Assembly (NCBI GenBank): GCA_036874045.1
Contig: CM072339.1
Location: 19,785,501 to 19,849,500 of the forward strand
Length of the DNA stretch: 64,000 nucleotides
Direction of reading: 5' to 3'
Source of the DNA: Cymodocea nodosa
Lineage: Eukaryota; Streptophyta; Magnoliopsida; Alismatales; Cymodoceaceae
The translations under genes were made by a program, and so were the position numbers. The notes below the pieces were generated by a model. That model saw nothing but the letters and a program-made list of their open reading frames with translations, did not search any database and was not told the DNA's origin. This document shows positions 36,660 to 49,499 of this stretch, one piece after another (the first letter of the stretch is position 1; the number at the start of each line of letters is the position of its first letter).

Positions 36660-36940
36660 CTGATCGGTTCCCACAGTCCGGGACGGCAGGACCAGCGACG
36701 GAGACACAACGGGGACAACCAGGTGGTTCCCCGGCCGCCCCCCAAACTCCCACCCACCACTTCTGCCACTCTCAGGCCACACCCCCGCTACCATTGCCAA
36801 CCATCCAATCCACAACCCTCCGCCTCGATCGGAATGGGAGTGCAGGAGACGGTCACAGAAGAGCAGCGGAACAGCAGGGGGAAAGTGTCGAGTGGTGGGG
36901 GAAGCCGGGGAATCGAGAGGTGAAAGTGGCGAGGCATGGA
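36660..36940 (-). other. Probable first exon (5' leader, possibly coding) of the SET gene
   Basis: A GC-rich block upstream of the first certain coding exon ends in a usable donor (GATCAG followed by GTCTTG, at 36659). The next acceptor, at 36010, falls directly before ATG 36009, the usual picture of a 5'-UTR intron. However, the ATG at 36794-36792 stays open for 45 codons and joins in frame across this intron, so an N-terminal extension is possible. Upstream ATGs in other frames exist. The 5' boundary is a guess. Confidence 0.45.
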
Positions 36941-37544
36941 CGGACACGTGGCACGATCGAGAGGTTCTTACCGTTGGATAGGAGATGGAAGGTTTAGATT
37001 GAACACAGGCGTGGGCCCCGGAGTCCTTGGTGGACTTCGGCCTCTCGGGTGCGTTCCTTGTCCGAAGGGACGGATTTACGCGATGCGGTGGTTTTCATAT
37101 TTTGGTCTTTTTCGGTGACGTGTCCAGCGGTTCATGGCATTTTTATTATCTTTTCCCGCCCTTTCTTTACACATTAATATTGGATAAATGTGTATATATA
37201 TATTTTTTTTTTTATTATAAAGAGATGATTATATTAGATTAAAGAATTAGTTATACATTCTAAGCACGAGTCCATAGACATAGCAAGATTCTAAAAAACA
37301 CAAAAGTCACTACGATAAAAATAAAAAAGCTTTGAGAGGTAAAAATAGATTCAAGTAATCTTCAATAGCTTCAGACCAACGCTTGAAAATAGAACCTTCT
37401 AAGAGAACGATTCTTATTAAGGTATTTGTATTATTTACATTACCAGTATTAGTAGAATTTACACCACTAAATTTTCTTTTTGCAAGGCAATCTCAATTGG
37501 ATTTTTCATTTTTAATTAGTTCAACACACATCTGTACAGTAAAT
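36941..37544. other. Upstream region of the SET gene
   Basis: GC-rich to about 37130, then AT-rich. No gene is supported in either direction. A promoter for the SET gene must lie here, but I cannot pinpoint elements. Confidence 0.35.
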
Positions 37545-37657
37545 CAATCTAACCAAAAACAAGAAAGAAAAACCATATTATTCAACATTAAGATAATATT
37601 CCTAACAAGTTTTTCAAAGACAAATCTATTTCTTGCATTCCATATATTCCAAATAAA
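37545..37657 (-). mobile_element. LINE fragment, C-terminal end of ORF2
   Basis: The minus strand reads WNIWNARNRFVFEKLVRN in one frame, matching the W.IW..RN..(V/I)F.. signature near the C-terminus of plant L1-type ORF2 proteins. Only about 110 bp are recognisable. Confidence 0.6.
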
Positions 37658-38967
37658 AGATATTCAAAAGGAATTTCAAGACACCATGTTCTTAGAAATA
37701 TGGTCTTGTGGTTTTGTTATGTTTTTTTTTTTTTTCAAGTAGTTTTGTTATGTTATCGAACCAGTCTTTTGAATTACAGGTAACATATACGTCGATTATT
37801 TTCTATAAATAATATATTTTGATCTTTGTATCTTTCCTTCGTTTACCTCTTTTTCTCTTTTATTCTTCTGTCTGTCCTCCGTATTTCCATCTTTTTTATC
37901 CTTTATTTAGTGAATTTACGTAGATGTATATACCACTTTTTGAATGAAATGTTAATCAGATTCCACTCTTCCCTCTTTCTTCCTTATAATAATACAGATA
38001 AATAAACCTACCATAATAATAAGTTCTTCCTTCTCGGTGTGATTTTCAATTTTGAATTCAGGTGGCACACAACCCGATTAATTATGAGCGTTGCTTTTCG
38101 CTTGTAATCCAAGGTCTATATCATATGACTAAAAATTATGTCATTTTACTTCAACATTAATCTTTAATACTAGAAGAAGAAAAAAACTCTACAATATATC
38201 ATCCTTTGTTGCAAATCTAGTGCTTGTAAAGCATTTAAATGTGCTGTCTCAGCTAAGATTTCTAGTTTTTTTAATCTGATTTCTGAAGATTTATTGATTT
38301 TTAAAAGTAGTCATTTTCTACATTTGAGGGCCTTGAGTTTAGAAGCTCAAGATGTGGTCCAAGGGAAAATCATTGATTTTGCAAGACAGTTCACGAAATC
38401 ATCAACAACAATATATGCCCTATAAAATTTAAAAATAACTTGATTCCCAACTACATAATTGGTTTAGTCTTCTGGCAGATTGGAATATGGTTGAATAACT
38501 TCCCAGAACATATTAGATGATCATAAATAAATTTAAAAATTTTATTCAATTTAAATAGGTATTAAGTCTTGATCTAAATGTATTAAAATTAGCCACTTTC
38601 TACTAAATTTCAACCATTGACTTCAAATCTAAAAATTTTAATTAACAGAATTCAAATTTTCATCCACAATTTTTTATACTAAGGTTCCGTGTAATTAAAT
38701 ATACTAAATATTTACAATAAAAAACCCTTTGAGTATCTATAAGTCCATTTTCCTGTGCCATTTTTCAATCTTATAATACCTATATCATATATAGTCACAT
38801 CACATGTTGCACTCTTCCTGTTGGGCCTAGACCTATAAGCCTATGGGTATTGTCAGCCCAAATCTCCTTAAGTTCGGACCTGGACTGACAAATAAAGAAC
38901 GATTTGCAGTGGGAAAATGTTATTTATTGGCGTCAAGGCTTTATCGTTGAATTGCTTGATTGCCTGC
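37658..38967. other. AT-rich interval
   Basis: No gene, and no repeat with clear borders. A few protein-like fragments at 38220-38400 could not be assigned. Confidence 0.4.
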
Positions 38968-39087
38968 ATGAAGATGTTTACAACGAAGTTCAAGACAGAG
39001 AAGTTCGATCAAGATGTGAATTTTGGTCTTTGGCAAGTGAAGATGCGCAACCTTTTGATTCAAGATAGATTGAAAAAACTGACTTAA
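38968..39087 (+). mobile_element. Copia gag relic
   Basis: An open stretch of 39 codons contains EKFDQDVNFGLWQVKMRNLL, close to the first conserved block of copia Gag (KF.G.N..LW...M...L). The frame stops and no further copia domain follows, so this is a fragment. Confidence 0.6.
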
Positions 39088-41586
39088 AACCAACTACATT
39101 GTTGATAGAAAGAAATGTGATATTTGACGAAGAGGTGTTATTGTTTTCAAATAAAGATTTTGTTATTTCCACTAATATTATAAGTTTAAAGGAGATTATG
39201 CCTAAATAAATGGAGCTAGAAACAAAGAATTCGCAACCTACCATATGTAGCAAAAGCTCCTGCTGAAGCAAACAATGCGAAAAATGCAGCAAAGGAGCCA
39301 CAAATATTGCCAGAGGGAGACCAGAGAGGACGATTAAGCGAAATGAAAGACTTACTCAACCAGCTAGTATTTGCATATGCACTGCTTTCAGTTGCAAATG
39401 AAACCAGTGTCTATGGATAGAGGAGAATTCAAATCCATATATTTAGCTTAATTTTAAAGGCGTACAAGGGGGTTTAAGAAGGCTTAGATCGAGAGCAGCT
39501 GGTTGTCGACTTCATTTTTAGTACAATTCAAAATGAATTTCTATTGTTAATACTAATTCAGACTTAACATATTGACATTCATCGTACGTGGTAGACATCG
39601 ATCTATAACAACGTTGTAATTAATCAAAGAATCACAACTTAGTGATAGAAAATGGACGTTCATTGGACATTCATAATGAGAGCCGTGTCCTTTCTCTTTT
39701 CATGGATCCATACCTCTAAAATCTTTACTCTCGCACGGTCCCGTAGAGATCCCAAACTGTAGGAAATACCACTACCTGACGATGACCTCACAGACCTTAA
39801 CTAAAAAAAAACAAAGAATGAATGAACGAGGACTAGACGAGACCACCATATTTATATATACCATATAAAAGGACAAGAAGCCATTAGATCATATGGGGTG
39901 GTTAATTAATTAAGAGAGAACTTAATTAATTGATGCTGAAAAGAAGGTCCAGCCACCTCATTACAACCTGGGTCATTTTTATACTGTACGTACGTAGCAT
40001 GCACATTAATACCCCCAGCATAGGATTCTCTCCACTACTGGACTGTATCTTCTGCTTGTAATTATACTATTATTGCACAAACCTTCCTTTACCAACAATA
40101 TTAAAAGCGGAAGACTACATTAATTGTGTTACAGCAAATTAAAAAGTTGCCAACATGACTTCTAGTGCTGGCCCGATCTCTGTCTCCCGTTCATTATTAT
40201 ACCCGTGCGTGCATGCCAATTAAACGCCCTGGGGTTGAATTATTTTTCTATCCGTGCCCATTCCATACATGCCAGGGTATGGACATGTGATTCAAACTTG
40301 CTCCTCCCTCACATGAGCCCTGCAAGTCCTTGTCTACCACCTGTAATTAACTCGGTGGTGTTTAAATCTTGAACCAGATCGAATACAGAAAATGCTATCA
40401 TTCTGAAAGAAAATCGCGTCTTTTGCAGCGTGAGAAAGGGTGGGATCAGAGATGTGCGCGCAGTACAGGAATGGGTTTCATGCAAATTACTATGGAAATA
40501 CATGTACAGAGCGCGCGCAGCAGATATCACATGATCAAAGTAATAAAGAAATAGAACAGGCCATCATGTGATGGCGTCGATTATCAACTTGTACACCAAT
40601 ATATTCACGCTATTAACAATGGCAGGTACTGCAACACAGCCATACGTGTGCATGAATGGTGGATTACTCAAACGCACAAATTAATGATCGCATCGCCAAT
40701 AGTAGGCCGAACATGCATGGTATGATCGATATATGCTTTGCTTTGATTCAGAGATGACAACAAGTAAGAGAGTTGTCCAGGTAATAGATCAGAATTAATT
40801 CTTGGTTGGCCAGGGTTCCGTGTCAGGCTCTCAATTAATATGCATGATTGATGACTACATTTTCTTGTCAATTAATTAAAAGAAAAAACAATTGTTACAA
40901 TTTTCACCTTCCTTTGATGATCATACATGGTAGTAAAAATAAAAGTAGGCCAAGACAGGTATAGGTAATAATTAAGTATATATAACCTTCTCTACATTCG
41001 TATTAAACCCACATGTAAATGAACGATTATTACCCGTGGTTGGTAAATTGACCATGGGTAAATGAATAAGAATAGGTAGAAATGATTACACTCGTATCTG
41101 CATTAAATGGAGTGAATTAGGGTAGATAATGAATAAAAACTTGTTCCATTTATAGACCTAAGTAGAAGGTGCGCGCCTTGCTTATCTCCAATCTGCCGTC
41201 TTAGTTGGCAACTTTCTTAGCTAAAAAGGGGTGTGGCGTAACCAAATTGTAAAGACAAATCACTTTTTTTTCTTCATGCAGTCTATATACTAATCCTCTA
41301 ATTAATTCCTTGCACATGCAAAAGTGAATTCCCTGTACAAATGGAAAGTTGAGAAAGACCCATCAGTTAGAAAGAATGAAAGATATTCTGGAAGTAGAAT
41401 TGCAAAGTTGACTCTGCTTTGGGTACAAAGCCTCATGATCTTTCGATAAATATGCTAGCATGTGCCAAAGTTAATTAACAAAGATCTTAAAATGAAAATT
41501 GCATAATCAAGCGATCATGTTCATGAGCTTAATTAAACAGGAAATATGGCGCTTTAAAAAGGTCATCATAAGCTTAGAAATTGTTA
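39088..41586. other. Gene-free interval
   Basis: No supported gene. Small frames at 40309-40871 are short and overlap each other on both strands. Short GCGCGC patches occur near 40455 and 40513. Confidence 0.45.
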
Positions 41587-41800
41587 AGATCCGTTTGGAA
41601 CTCCTCATCGAATAAGCATTTATTCAAAAACATAGTTTATTTGATAAGCTCCCTTCTTGTATAAGTTGTAAAACAAACTATTAGGTATTTTTTATTCTTT
41701 CAATAAGTTGGATAATCAATTGCACTTAAAAATACTTATTCAAACCTAACTTTTTCAAAATGAGTTAACAAATTAAAATAAGTGATTTCAAATGGAATCT
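41587..41800. mobile_element. Possible MITE (214 bp)
   Basis: The ends are imperfect inverted repeats: AGATCCGTTTGGAA at the left and AGATTCCATTTGAAA read from the right. The middle is AT-rich with further inverted pieces (AATAAGCATTTATTC and ATACTTATTC). The flanking duplication is unclear, so superfamily is not assigned. Confidence 0.4.
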
Positions 41801-44434
41801 TAGATTTTATGATATTGTTAAAAACTTGCAGACCTAGAACATATATATATTTCACAAATTTACAAATGATAGAAATAGTTCTAACAGCGATCCAAATATT
41901 TTCTAATGGTATTATCTTTACCTAGATAAGCCTCACTATTCTTTACCTCATACATTTGCAGAAAAGAAACTAGATCGCTTCTCTGATCTCCTCATTAAAC
42001 ACCGATGGTGGTGTGCTTTGTTGTTGATGTTGGATCATCCTCAGTCACAAGGTGAAGCATGCATTTTTATACCAAGAAAGGGAAAATGTTTAGTAAGAGA
42101 TTGCTGTGTTGGACATGCACAGTTGAAGCTACATGGAGACAAATACAAGGTCAAAGGTAGTGTAGTTCAAATATTACTTTAGTATTACCAACTTTAAGGT
42201 GCTACCACCTAGGTCAAAAGTGAACATATTGAAGTCATATATAGGTGACCACAAGTACTAACAAAATTAAAATGAAAGAAGTATTTTTTTTTTCCAAAAA
42301 AGGAATGCATTGATACACATTAAAGTTAAGGGTAACATAAAAAATTTTAAAGTTTAGGATACCAAAATGATAATTATGTAAAATTCAAGGTATCATGCAT
42401 CATGTAAATAATTCTTTTACCAATGGTAAAGTGTTTACCGTAAATTAAGAAACAGACTTTCTACATCCAAAAATGACACAGACCATACATGCATGGATAC
42501 ATAAAGTTTAACATTTATATTTCAAGAAGATATTGAAGATAATAATGGTTTACTAAATTTAAGTTTTCACGCATCTACTACAAAAATAAAGAAATTTATA
42601 AAACCTAAACAAATCGCAAAAAAAGGGAAATGTTAGAACATATAAGTAGTCTCGTATTGAAAGGTGGCCGAGCTATCGGTGCAAGAAGTTTTCAACTTGC
42701 ATGATATACATCTATATATTTATGTAACATTACATATGCTTTTAACTCATGAATCTTGATGTTAGAATCAATTTAATTTATTCACAAAATGCAAATGAAA
42801 TAAGAGGATGTCTAAGTAAATATTGACCTCAATTTAAATGGTCGCCTCGATTTCTCCATTAACACAAAGGCTCAACAATATATAAACCACCCAACGCTTC
42901 CCAAGCAAGTCCAAAATCCAATGCATAGACGAAAACCAAGAACAAGACAATGAAATTTCAGCAAAACCAATGTGTCGACATCTCCAACATTTTCTACAAC
43001 AATAAATTATTCTCTTAAAATAAAGTTGAGACAATAACTACATATTTTTTCTTTAATATTGGTATTGTCTTCATCTAAATTTGAATTTAAGATAATTTTC
43101 TCTTGTAAAAAAAAGAAAGAAAAATCAATTACATTATCCCTGGATTCTTTAGAATACTAATTACATTAATTAGGTGCTATTTGTACCATCTCTCTCCAAT
43201 CTATGCAACATAAGAAATGCAATTGGGAAGATAATTAAAATACAAAGAAACATATTAATTTTCAAGAAAACTTCTTCAAGCACAGGGATTTTTTTTTTTT
43301 TGCACTTAATGTGAATTGCATTTCACCTGTTTCCTTTGTTTTCCCTAGATTCCTAGCATGCACTTGATGAACTCGAAACACATGGACTAGTACCAAAAGT
43401 AACCTAGTATAGTTGATCTTTCGCTTCTTTAATGGTTAAAGAAGAGATTTAATTTTGACTTCAATTAAAACAAAAACATTACAATTGTGAAAAATACACT
43501 GATTATAGAATACATTGGGTTAGCTGCAATTATCAGAAATAATTTCATGGAAAGAAAATTCTATATAAAATTTTATCCTTTATATATATACACATATAAT
43601 TTCGAAAACTACGGACCTAATTAAGAACCACCTCATATATATAAAGAGATAGAGAGACGCTACAGCTCTTTTGATAACCAATTACTAGTGCATTGATTGT
43701 TCCCTTTTTATGTCCAGGAAAAAGGTTAAAGGTTCGGATTTTGTTTGTAATTTGTTATTAATCTTGCCGAATAACATTATTTGCATTATTGTTATATATA
43801 GTTGGTGTTATAATATTAAGTAAAATTACAAGAATATCCCTGTAAAAACCCTAAATTACCATTCCAAAAATAAGTCTCCCACTCGTCAGAACTACCAGCA
43901 ATGATCCAGATGAACTACGTACCAGCATCAATCCAAGATATATATATAACCAACGCTTTTTCCTCCTTTTTTTTTTTTTTCTTTGGGTGGGGGGAGGTTT
44001 GCTTGCTTTGGTCTCAAAGTCTTTTACCTCGGAATAAATGAAAGATTAATTAGACGGCATCACCGTTGGTAAGATATATAACTAAGCTTGTTGAAATGTG
44101 TTCTGCAAAGAACATAAAGAAATTAAGACAGACATTAATCATTCAACCACCACCATTGCCTTCCTGGCTTCCTCGGGCATGCAGATCCCTCTTAGAAGTT
44201 GCAATAGTTTAGGGTTCCTGCTGCTCTCCGGCCGAGAAGTCCATCCCTTCCCCGTCCATTGTCAAGAGCAGTACAGAAAGAGAGAGAGAGAGAGAGAGAA
44301 GTGGGGGACACGGAAACAGCTCCCACGTTCTCCTCATATCTTAATCATCTTCGCTTTGTTTATGACACCGCACTTCTTCCCTCTCTATGGACTGCAGCTC
44401 ATCCAGACGACCAAAGGAATATAAATATACTCTC
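41801..44434. other. Upstream region of the PLATZ gene
   Basis: AT-rich without a gene. Small frames at 42834-43034 and 44098-44424 lack recognisable motifs. A (GA)n microsatellite sits at 44279-44300 in the proximal promoter. Confidence 0.45.
44279..44300. repeat. (GA)n microsatellite in the PLATZ promoter
   Basis: Eleven GA units about 140 bp before the TATA box. GA tracts in plant promoters can bind BBR/BPC proteins, but this is inference only. Confidence 0.8.
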
Positions 44435-44443
44435 CTATAAATA
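44435..44443 (+). promoter_or_regulatory. TATA box of the PLATZ gene
   Basis: CTATAAATA, about 290 bp before the likely ATG. It predicts a transcript starting near 44465-44470 with a leader of about 265 bases containing at least one upstream ATG (44532). Confidence 0.55.
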
Positions 44444-44730
44444 CAGCAGTTGCGATATACATAATATACACATATCTATATATACATCCAACACCCCCGC
44501 CCTTCTCTTAACTCTTGTGATCATCCTTAAATGCCCACAACCCTAATCGATCCCACAATCTCTACTTCAGCCCATCAGTCCATCCATCTTGCTCCTCTCT
44601 CGATCGCTTCACCAACATATATCACCTAGCTATCTTATATATAGTGACGGTGGTAACTAGCAGCAGCAGCAACAGCAGTAGTGTTGGATCGATCCCTCAC
44701 CATATACATATATATATATTGCTTCAATAT

Positions 44731-45959
44731 ATGGTTTGCACCATGCACACTTGTTCGTCTTCCTGCATGTTATGTATGGACATGGTGCAATAATTGGGTT
44801 GGTTTTGTTTGGTAAATATTGGTTGATTGTAGGCGTTCAGCTGGAAGCCGGCGTGGCTGGAGGCGTTGAACACGCAGAAATTCTTCGTCGGTTGCTCGAC
44901 ACATGAGACGGCCAAGAAGAACGAGAAGAACATATGCTGCTTGGACTGCTGCACCAGCATATGCCCCCACTGCCTGCCGTCCCACCGCTACCACCGCCTT
45001 GTTCAGGTCCGTCGCTACGTCTACCACGACGTTGTCCGGGTGGAGGACCTTGAGAAGCTTATAGACTGCTCCAGTGTTCAGGTTGGTGCTTATATATCTT
45101 AATTTGGGACGGCATGGAAGATGATTTATTCCGGATCATCTGAAATCAAGAAACACATGCCACACACACACACACATATCTGCAGATTGATCTTAATCTC
45201 TTAATCATACATGTAAGTGTATACATATCTTAATTGCTGGATTTTATAATTACTTTGCTTCTTGGTTGCAGTCATACACCATCAATAGCTCTAAAGTTGT
45301 GTTCATCAAGAAGAGACCTCAGAGTAGGCATTTCAAAGGGTCTGGAAATTTTTGCACTTCCTGCGACAGATGCCTCCAGGAACCTTATATACACTGCTCA
45401 CTTGGTTGTAAGGTCAGAAACCAAAGAATATTTCAACCATATCCATATATGCCACTCTACTTCATGCGCTCAACATGAAGCCCATCTAGAATCTTATAAA
45501 TATTTGATTATTATTGTTATTGTTGAGTCATCTTATGGTTCGAAATATTCTTCCCTCTGTATCATATATATGAGAAGCTAGAATATCAAAATCAAACTCC
45601 AATGTTGCATACAACAGGTGGATTATGTTCTGAGGCAGAAGAAGGATCTCTCCCCATACCTGCGAACTTGCGAGTCGCTACAGATCAGCCCCGATTTCCT
45701 CGCCCCACGGGAGTGCGCCGGCGACGACGACACGAACGACACCAATCATTCGACGGTCGTGGAGGGCGACGAGCCGATGGGCTCGTCGGACTCGGAGAGC
45801 CCGAGCGTTAAACCGTACGCCGCAGCGTTCGCGAGGAAGAAGAGGAGTGGTCTCTACATCTGTGGGAGGTCGGCCAGCCGGGGGTCTAGTGAGGATTACG
45901 GCGCCGTCTCCAACATGAGCAAGAGAAAAGGCATCCCCCAGAGATCACCTCTATGTTGA
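44731..45959 (+). CDS. PLATZ zinc-dependent transcription factor (about 244 aa)
   Basis: Coding exons: 44833-45081, 45272-45412 and 45618-45959, with GT..AG introns and no phase break. A stop codon spans the acceptor at 44832, so the ATG must lie in an earlier exon. The best candidate is 44731-44733, an exon ending exactly after the ATG (intron 44734-44832). The protein reads KPAWLEALNTQKFFVGC, CCLDCCTSICPHC..H..H (ligands about C36-H55 in the 244-residue model), YVYHDVVRVEDLEKLID, then NFCTSCDRCLQEPY.HCSLGCK. These are the two Cys/His blocks of the plant PLATZ domain. The tail ends KGIPQRSPLC, a conserved C-terminus of one PLATZ subgroup. PLATZ proteins bind A/T-rich DNA and repress or modulate transcription in seed and stress contexts. 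The family is certain. The first codon is tentative. Confidence 0.9.
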
Positions 45960-46890
45960 AGAGAACTGATATAAAAATCCAGTCTTACATATCTTGACTA
46001 CTACCACCTCTTCTTCATCTTTCTTTCAGTCTCGTCCTTCCCTTCTTCTTCTCCTACTAGTTTAATACATCTCTCTCTCTCTCTCTCTCTCTCTCTTCTA
46101 TATATATATATATGACTGTTATGGTGCATGTGGTTCAACTGTACGTAACAGCAACTAGCTAGTAATTAGTATGTGAGATTAAATTGGTCTAGGTTTCAAT
46201 GGAATATCATGCGATCGATATCCAATTCAAACCTTCTTCCAGTGTATAATTATAAAGCATGCATGTATTTCTGGTTTATCATCATTAATTCTTCCCTGGA
46301 TCATAATTAAGCCTCTATATTTTCTTTCTTGTTGCTTCAGCTTTTGGAAATTAACTTACACTTCAATTGCATAAAGCCATGATGATATCAGTGCTCTTCC
46401 TTTCTAATTAAACCCATTAATTATCTGGGCATCGTGAAATGCATCGGACTTGTGTTTTTCTTCTTTAATTTTGCCTACGAAATGAATCACTTTCATGTAT
46501 AATTGTCTAACTCTCTGAACCATGCATAATCGATTCTGTGAAAAAATTAATTGAACTACGATTGGTCCTCCCATTCTTCCCCTTCACGTGCATGATATGC
46601 CTTTTTCGCCCAAAGTCGAAACAGAGTAGGTAATTAACGTGGAATTTACATGAGAATCGAGATCTCGTCAAAGTTAGACGAAAGTTAAAAAAGTTGAGTA
46701 CTTTCGACGGGACCTTTTAAGTTAGAACAGTGACGACCCAAGCTTCAGATCGAGTAGAACCTTGAGTTCTGATGGTGTGAAACTCTCCGTCCCCCTCGTT
46801 GAAAATTTCACCCACTGTCTTGACTGCATTAACTCATTATGCTAGTATTTAGTAAACGTTATCGAAAAAAGTCATCTCTATCTTGTTTTA
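45960..46890. other. Downstream region of PLATZ
   Basis: Contains the 3' untranslated region and a (CT)n microsatellite at about 46070-46096, followed by a short TA repeat. No gene is seen. Confidence 0.5.
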
Positions 46891-48901
46891 GGAGAGGTTT
46901 GTGCATAAAGAAAGTTAAAGGAAAGTAAGGAAGAGTTTGTGCCACCATGACTTAGAGAAAATGACATGTCATGGTGGGAGATGATAAATTTTTCCACCAC
47001 TACGTATTGTTTAGGGTGTTCATGCAGTCAAGAAATCCTAGAAAATGATTTCCCCCCGTTACCCTAGTAGAAAAACCCTTGATTTTTTTTTTCTCCCCTC
47101 CCTCCCTCAGCAACACTCAATGTCTATCTCCCCAACTTGCGTCTCGCCTTCACCGCGTCTTGCTTGGACCGTCTCTCCCAACGCTGTCTCACAGCTTCCA
47201 TCTCTCCTGACGTCGTCTCACAGCTTCTGTCTCGTGTCTCGCCATTGTGTCTTGCAGCTTTTGTCTCCCCCGACTGTTGTCTTGCTCAACCTCTACTGTA
47301 AGATCTTTCGGTGGTACATTCCTTCATCATTCCTTCTTTTTTGTTTTCACCATTTTGCTGTAAGATCTTCGGGTGCCTGATTGCTCGCTTACCCGTAAAC
47401 ATTATTGTTATGAACATTACTGTTATGTCCGTTGATCGAATATTTTTGGGTTATTCATAATATTTTCCTAATACTATTATGCCCATCGATCGAACATTCC
47501 TATTCCTAACAATAATATTACTTGATCTATAATATCTTCTGTTGCCTGATTGATCTTCCGTCGCTGTAATATTTTTATTCAATTTGTTCTACCCATCGAT
47601 CGAATATTTTTCGAATGTGCTATATATTTTTGTTCAATTTGTGTTGAACTTGTAGATCAGTGTATCCTCTTTTGGTTGTTTATTCTTTTCTAGTTCAGTG
47701 TAGTAATAGACACTGTTAGTATATCTACCGATTTATATTGAGAGCGTTTAATCTATTCTTGTATACTTTGAACTATTATTATTATTTTATATACATTATT
47801 ATACTGGAATGGTTTGTATACATTATTATTTTGTTATACTGGAATGGTTTGTCTACTGGAATAGTTTGTATACATTTATATTTTCTTAATGGTTTTGAAT
47901 GTGAATAATTAAGGAAAAAATTCATCTGACCTGGTTTGCTGTTTTGATTTTAATTTCTGATTGTATTGACACTATTAAAAGTATACATATGAATGTTATA
48001 ATTTAAGTAGAAGAAACTATTAGATAAAGGAATAGGAAATGAGAATTAATGTAAAATATAATAGCAACTTGTATTTTTGACATGAAAATTATATATGTAA
48101 TTACAAGATAAAAATGATTAGATATAGATGCAAAATATTACACGATACTACTTCTTAACCACATAGACTTCAAGTCTCATCTAGTATAACATTACTTTAA
48201 TTCTTATTATTTTTTTAAATAAATATAGAATTCTAGAAAATGTTAAATGTTACAGTAGATGTAAACTTCTTAAATTGTCTAGAATTTATTTCTCTATTTC
48301 AAGGTGTGTGATATCATTTATCAAAATATGATCAGAATTAAGTTTCAAATAATGCAATAGAGAATTTTAATTACAAACATTTTCAATTAAGAAATATAAT
48401 TGAACGTAAATTTAGAATGATTAAATATTAATTTGTAATTTTACAATGTTACATGTCATATCTATTTGAGATATAAGTTAATATTATTTTAACATGTTTC
48501 CTTCTCCACAATTTCATTGGAAGAGCAAATCAAGAAGACTTACTTCAAGATCTAGTAAATGAATTAATTGAAGAAAATGTTTTATTACATGAGGAACCTG
48601 TTTATAATGTTAAAGAAAAAAAAAATGTTGTATAGCACAAAGAAAAATAGTAGCTAATATAATGCATGAATAAATTATGTATTCTATGTAAAAGAGGAAT
48701 AATATGTAATTATTTTAGTGAAATCTACTTGTAATGAATTTTACTTTTGATGAAAAAAGTTATTTCATATGTGCATCTTATATAATTGTTTTCATTAAAC
48801 CACAAAAATTAATATCAAAATATTTCAAAATGTAATATTTAATATTTTAAAAATTCTTAAATAATGTATTTCCTACCGTTTCTTACAAGTGTACAAACAC
48901 C
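46891..48901 (+). mobile_element. PIF/Harbinger transposon, degenerate, with ends
   Basis: Ends read GGAGAGGTTTGTGC (left) and GGTGTTTGTAC (right, reverse strand), each flanked by TTA (46888-46890 and 48902-48904), the standard Harbinger duplication. Inside, about 48075-48200 reads CIFDMKIIYV and a decayed copy of the DSRVL..AI region. From 48291 come YHLSKYD, IENFNYKHFQLRNIIERKF and an MIKY.FVIL stretch, which fit the last part of the transposase (N.R..LRNVIER.FGVLK..F.IL). Stops and shifts are frequent, so it is not active. The first 500 bp are CT-rich leader-like sequence. Confidence 0.7.
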
Positions 48902-49499
48902 TTAGAATTTTTATCATTTCACAACGTACACAAATAATATTTTATTTTCTATCATTTATATTTCTTATAATTCTCTACATCTCTTGTTGTTTCATTTTTC
49001 AACGGAAAATATGTACAAATATTCTTTAAAGGAAAGGAAAGTGAGAGAAAATAAGGATAGAAATTTGGATATTTGTGTGGCTCAGGAAGTGACGAAAAGA
49101 TTAGAATTTTTATCATTTCACAACGTACACAAATAATATTTTATTTTCTATCATTTATATTTCTTATAGTTCTCTACATCTCTTGTTGTTTCATTTTTCA
49201 ACGGAAAACATGTACAAATATTCTTTAAAGGAAAGGAAAGTGAGAGAAAATAAGGATAGAAATTTGGATATTTGTGTGGCTCAGGAAGTGACGAAAAGAT
49301 TAGAATTTTTTTCATTTCACAATGTATACAAATAATATTTTATTTTCTATCATTTTTATTTATTATAGTTCTCTACATCTCTTATTATTTCATTTTTCAA
49401 CAAAAAATATGTACAAATATTCCTTAAAGGAAAGGAAAGTGAAAGAAAATAAGGATAGAAATTTGGATATTTGTGTGGCTCAGTAAGTGACGAAAAGAA
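48902..49499. repeat. 199-bp tandem repeat, three copies
   Basis: Units begin about 48904, 49103 and 49302 (period 199). Copies 1 and 2 differ at only a few positions, and copy 3 is clearly more diverged. The first unit starts at the TTA next to the Harbinger element. Each unit has an AT-rich half and a purine-rich half (AAAGGAAAGGAAAGTGAGAG). Confidence 0.9.

Noticed and set aside
48902-49499. Regularly spaced repeats considered as a CRISPR-like array
   Set aside because: Head-to-tail 199-bp units with no spacers, in a plant nuclear sequence.
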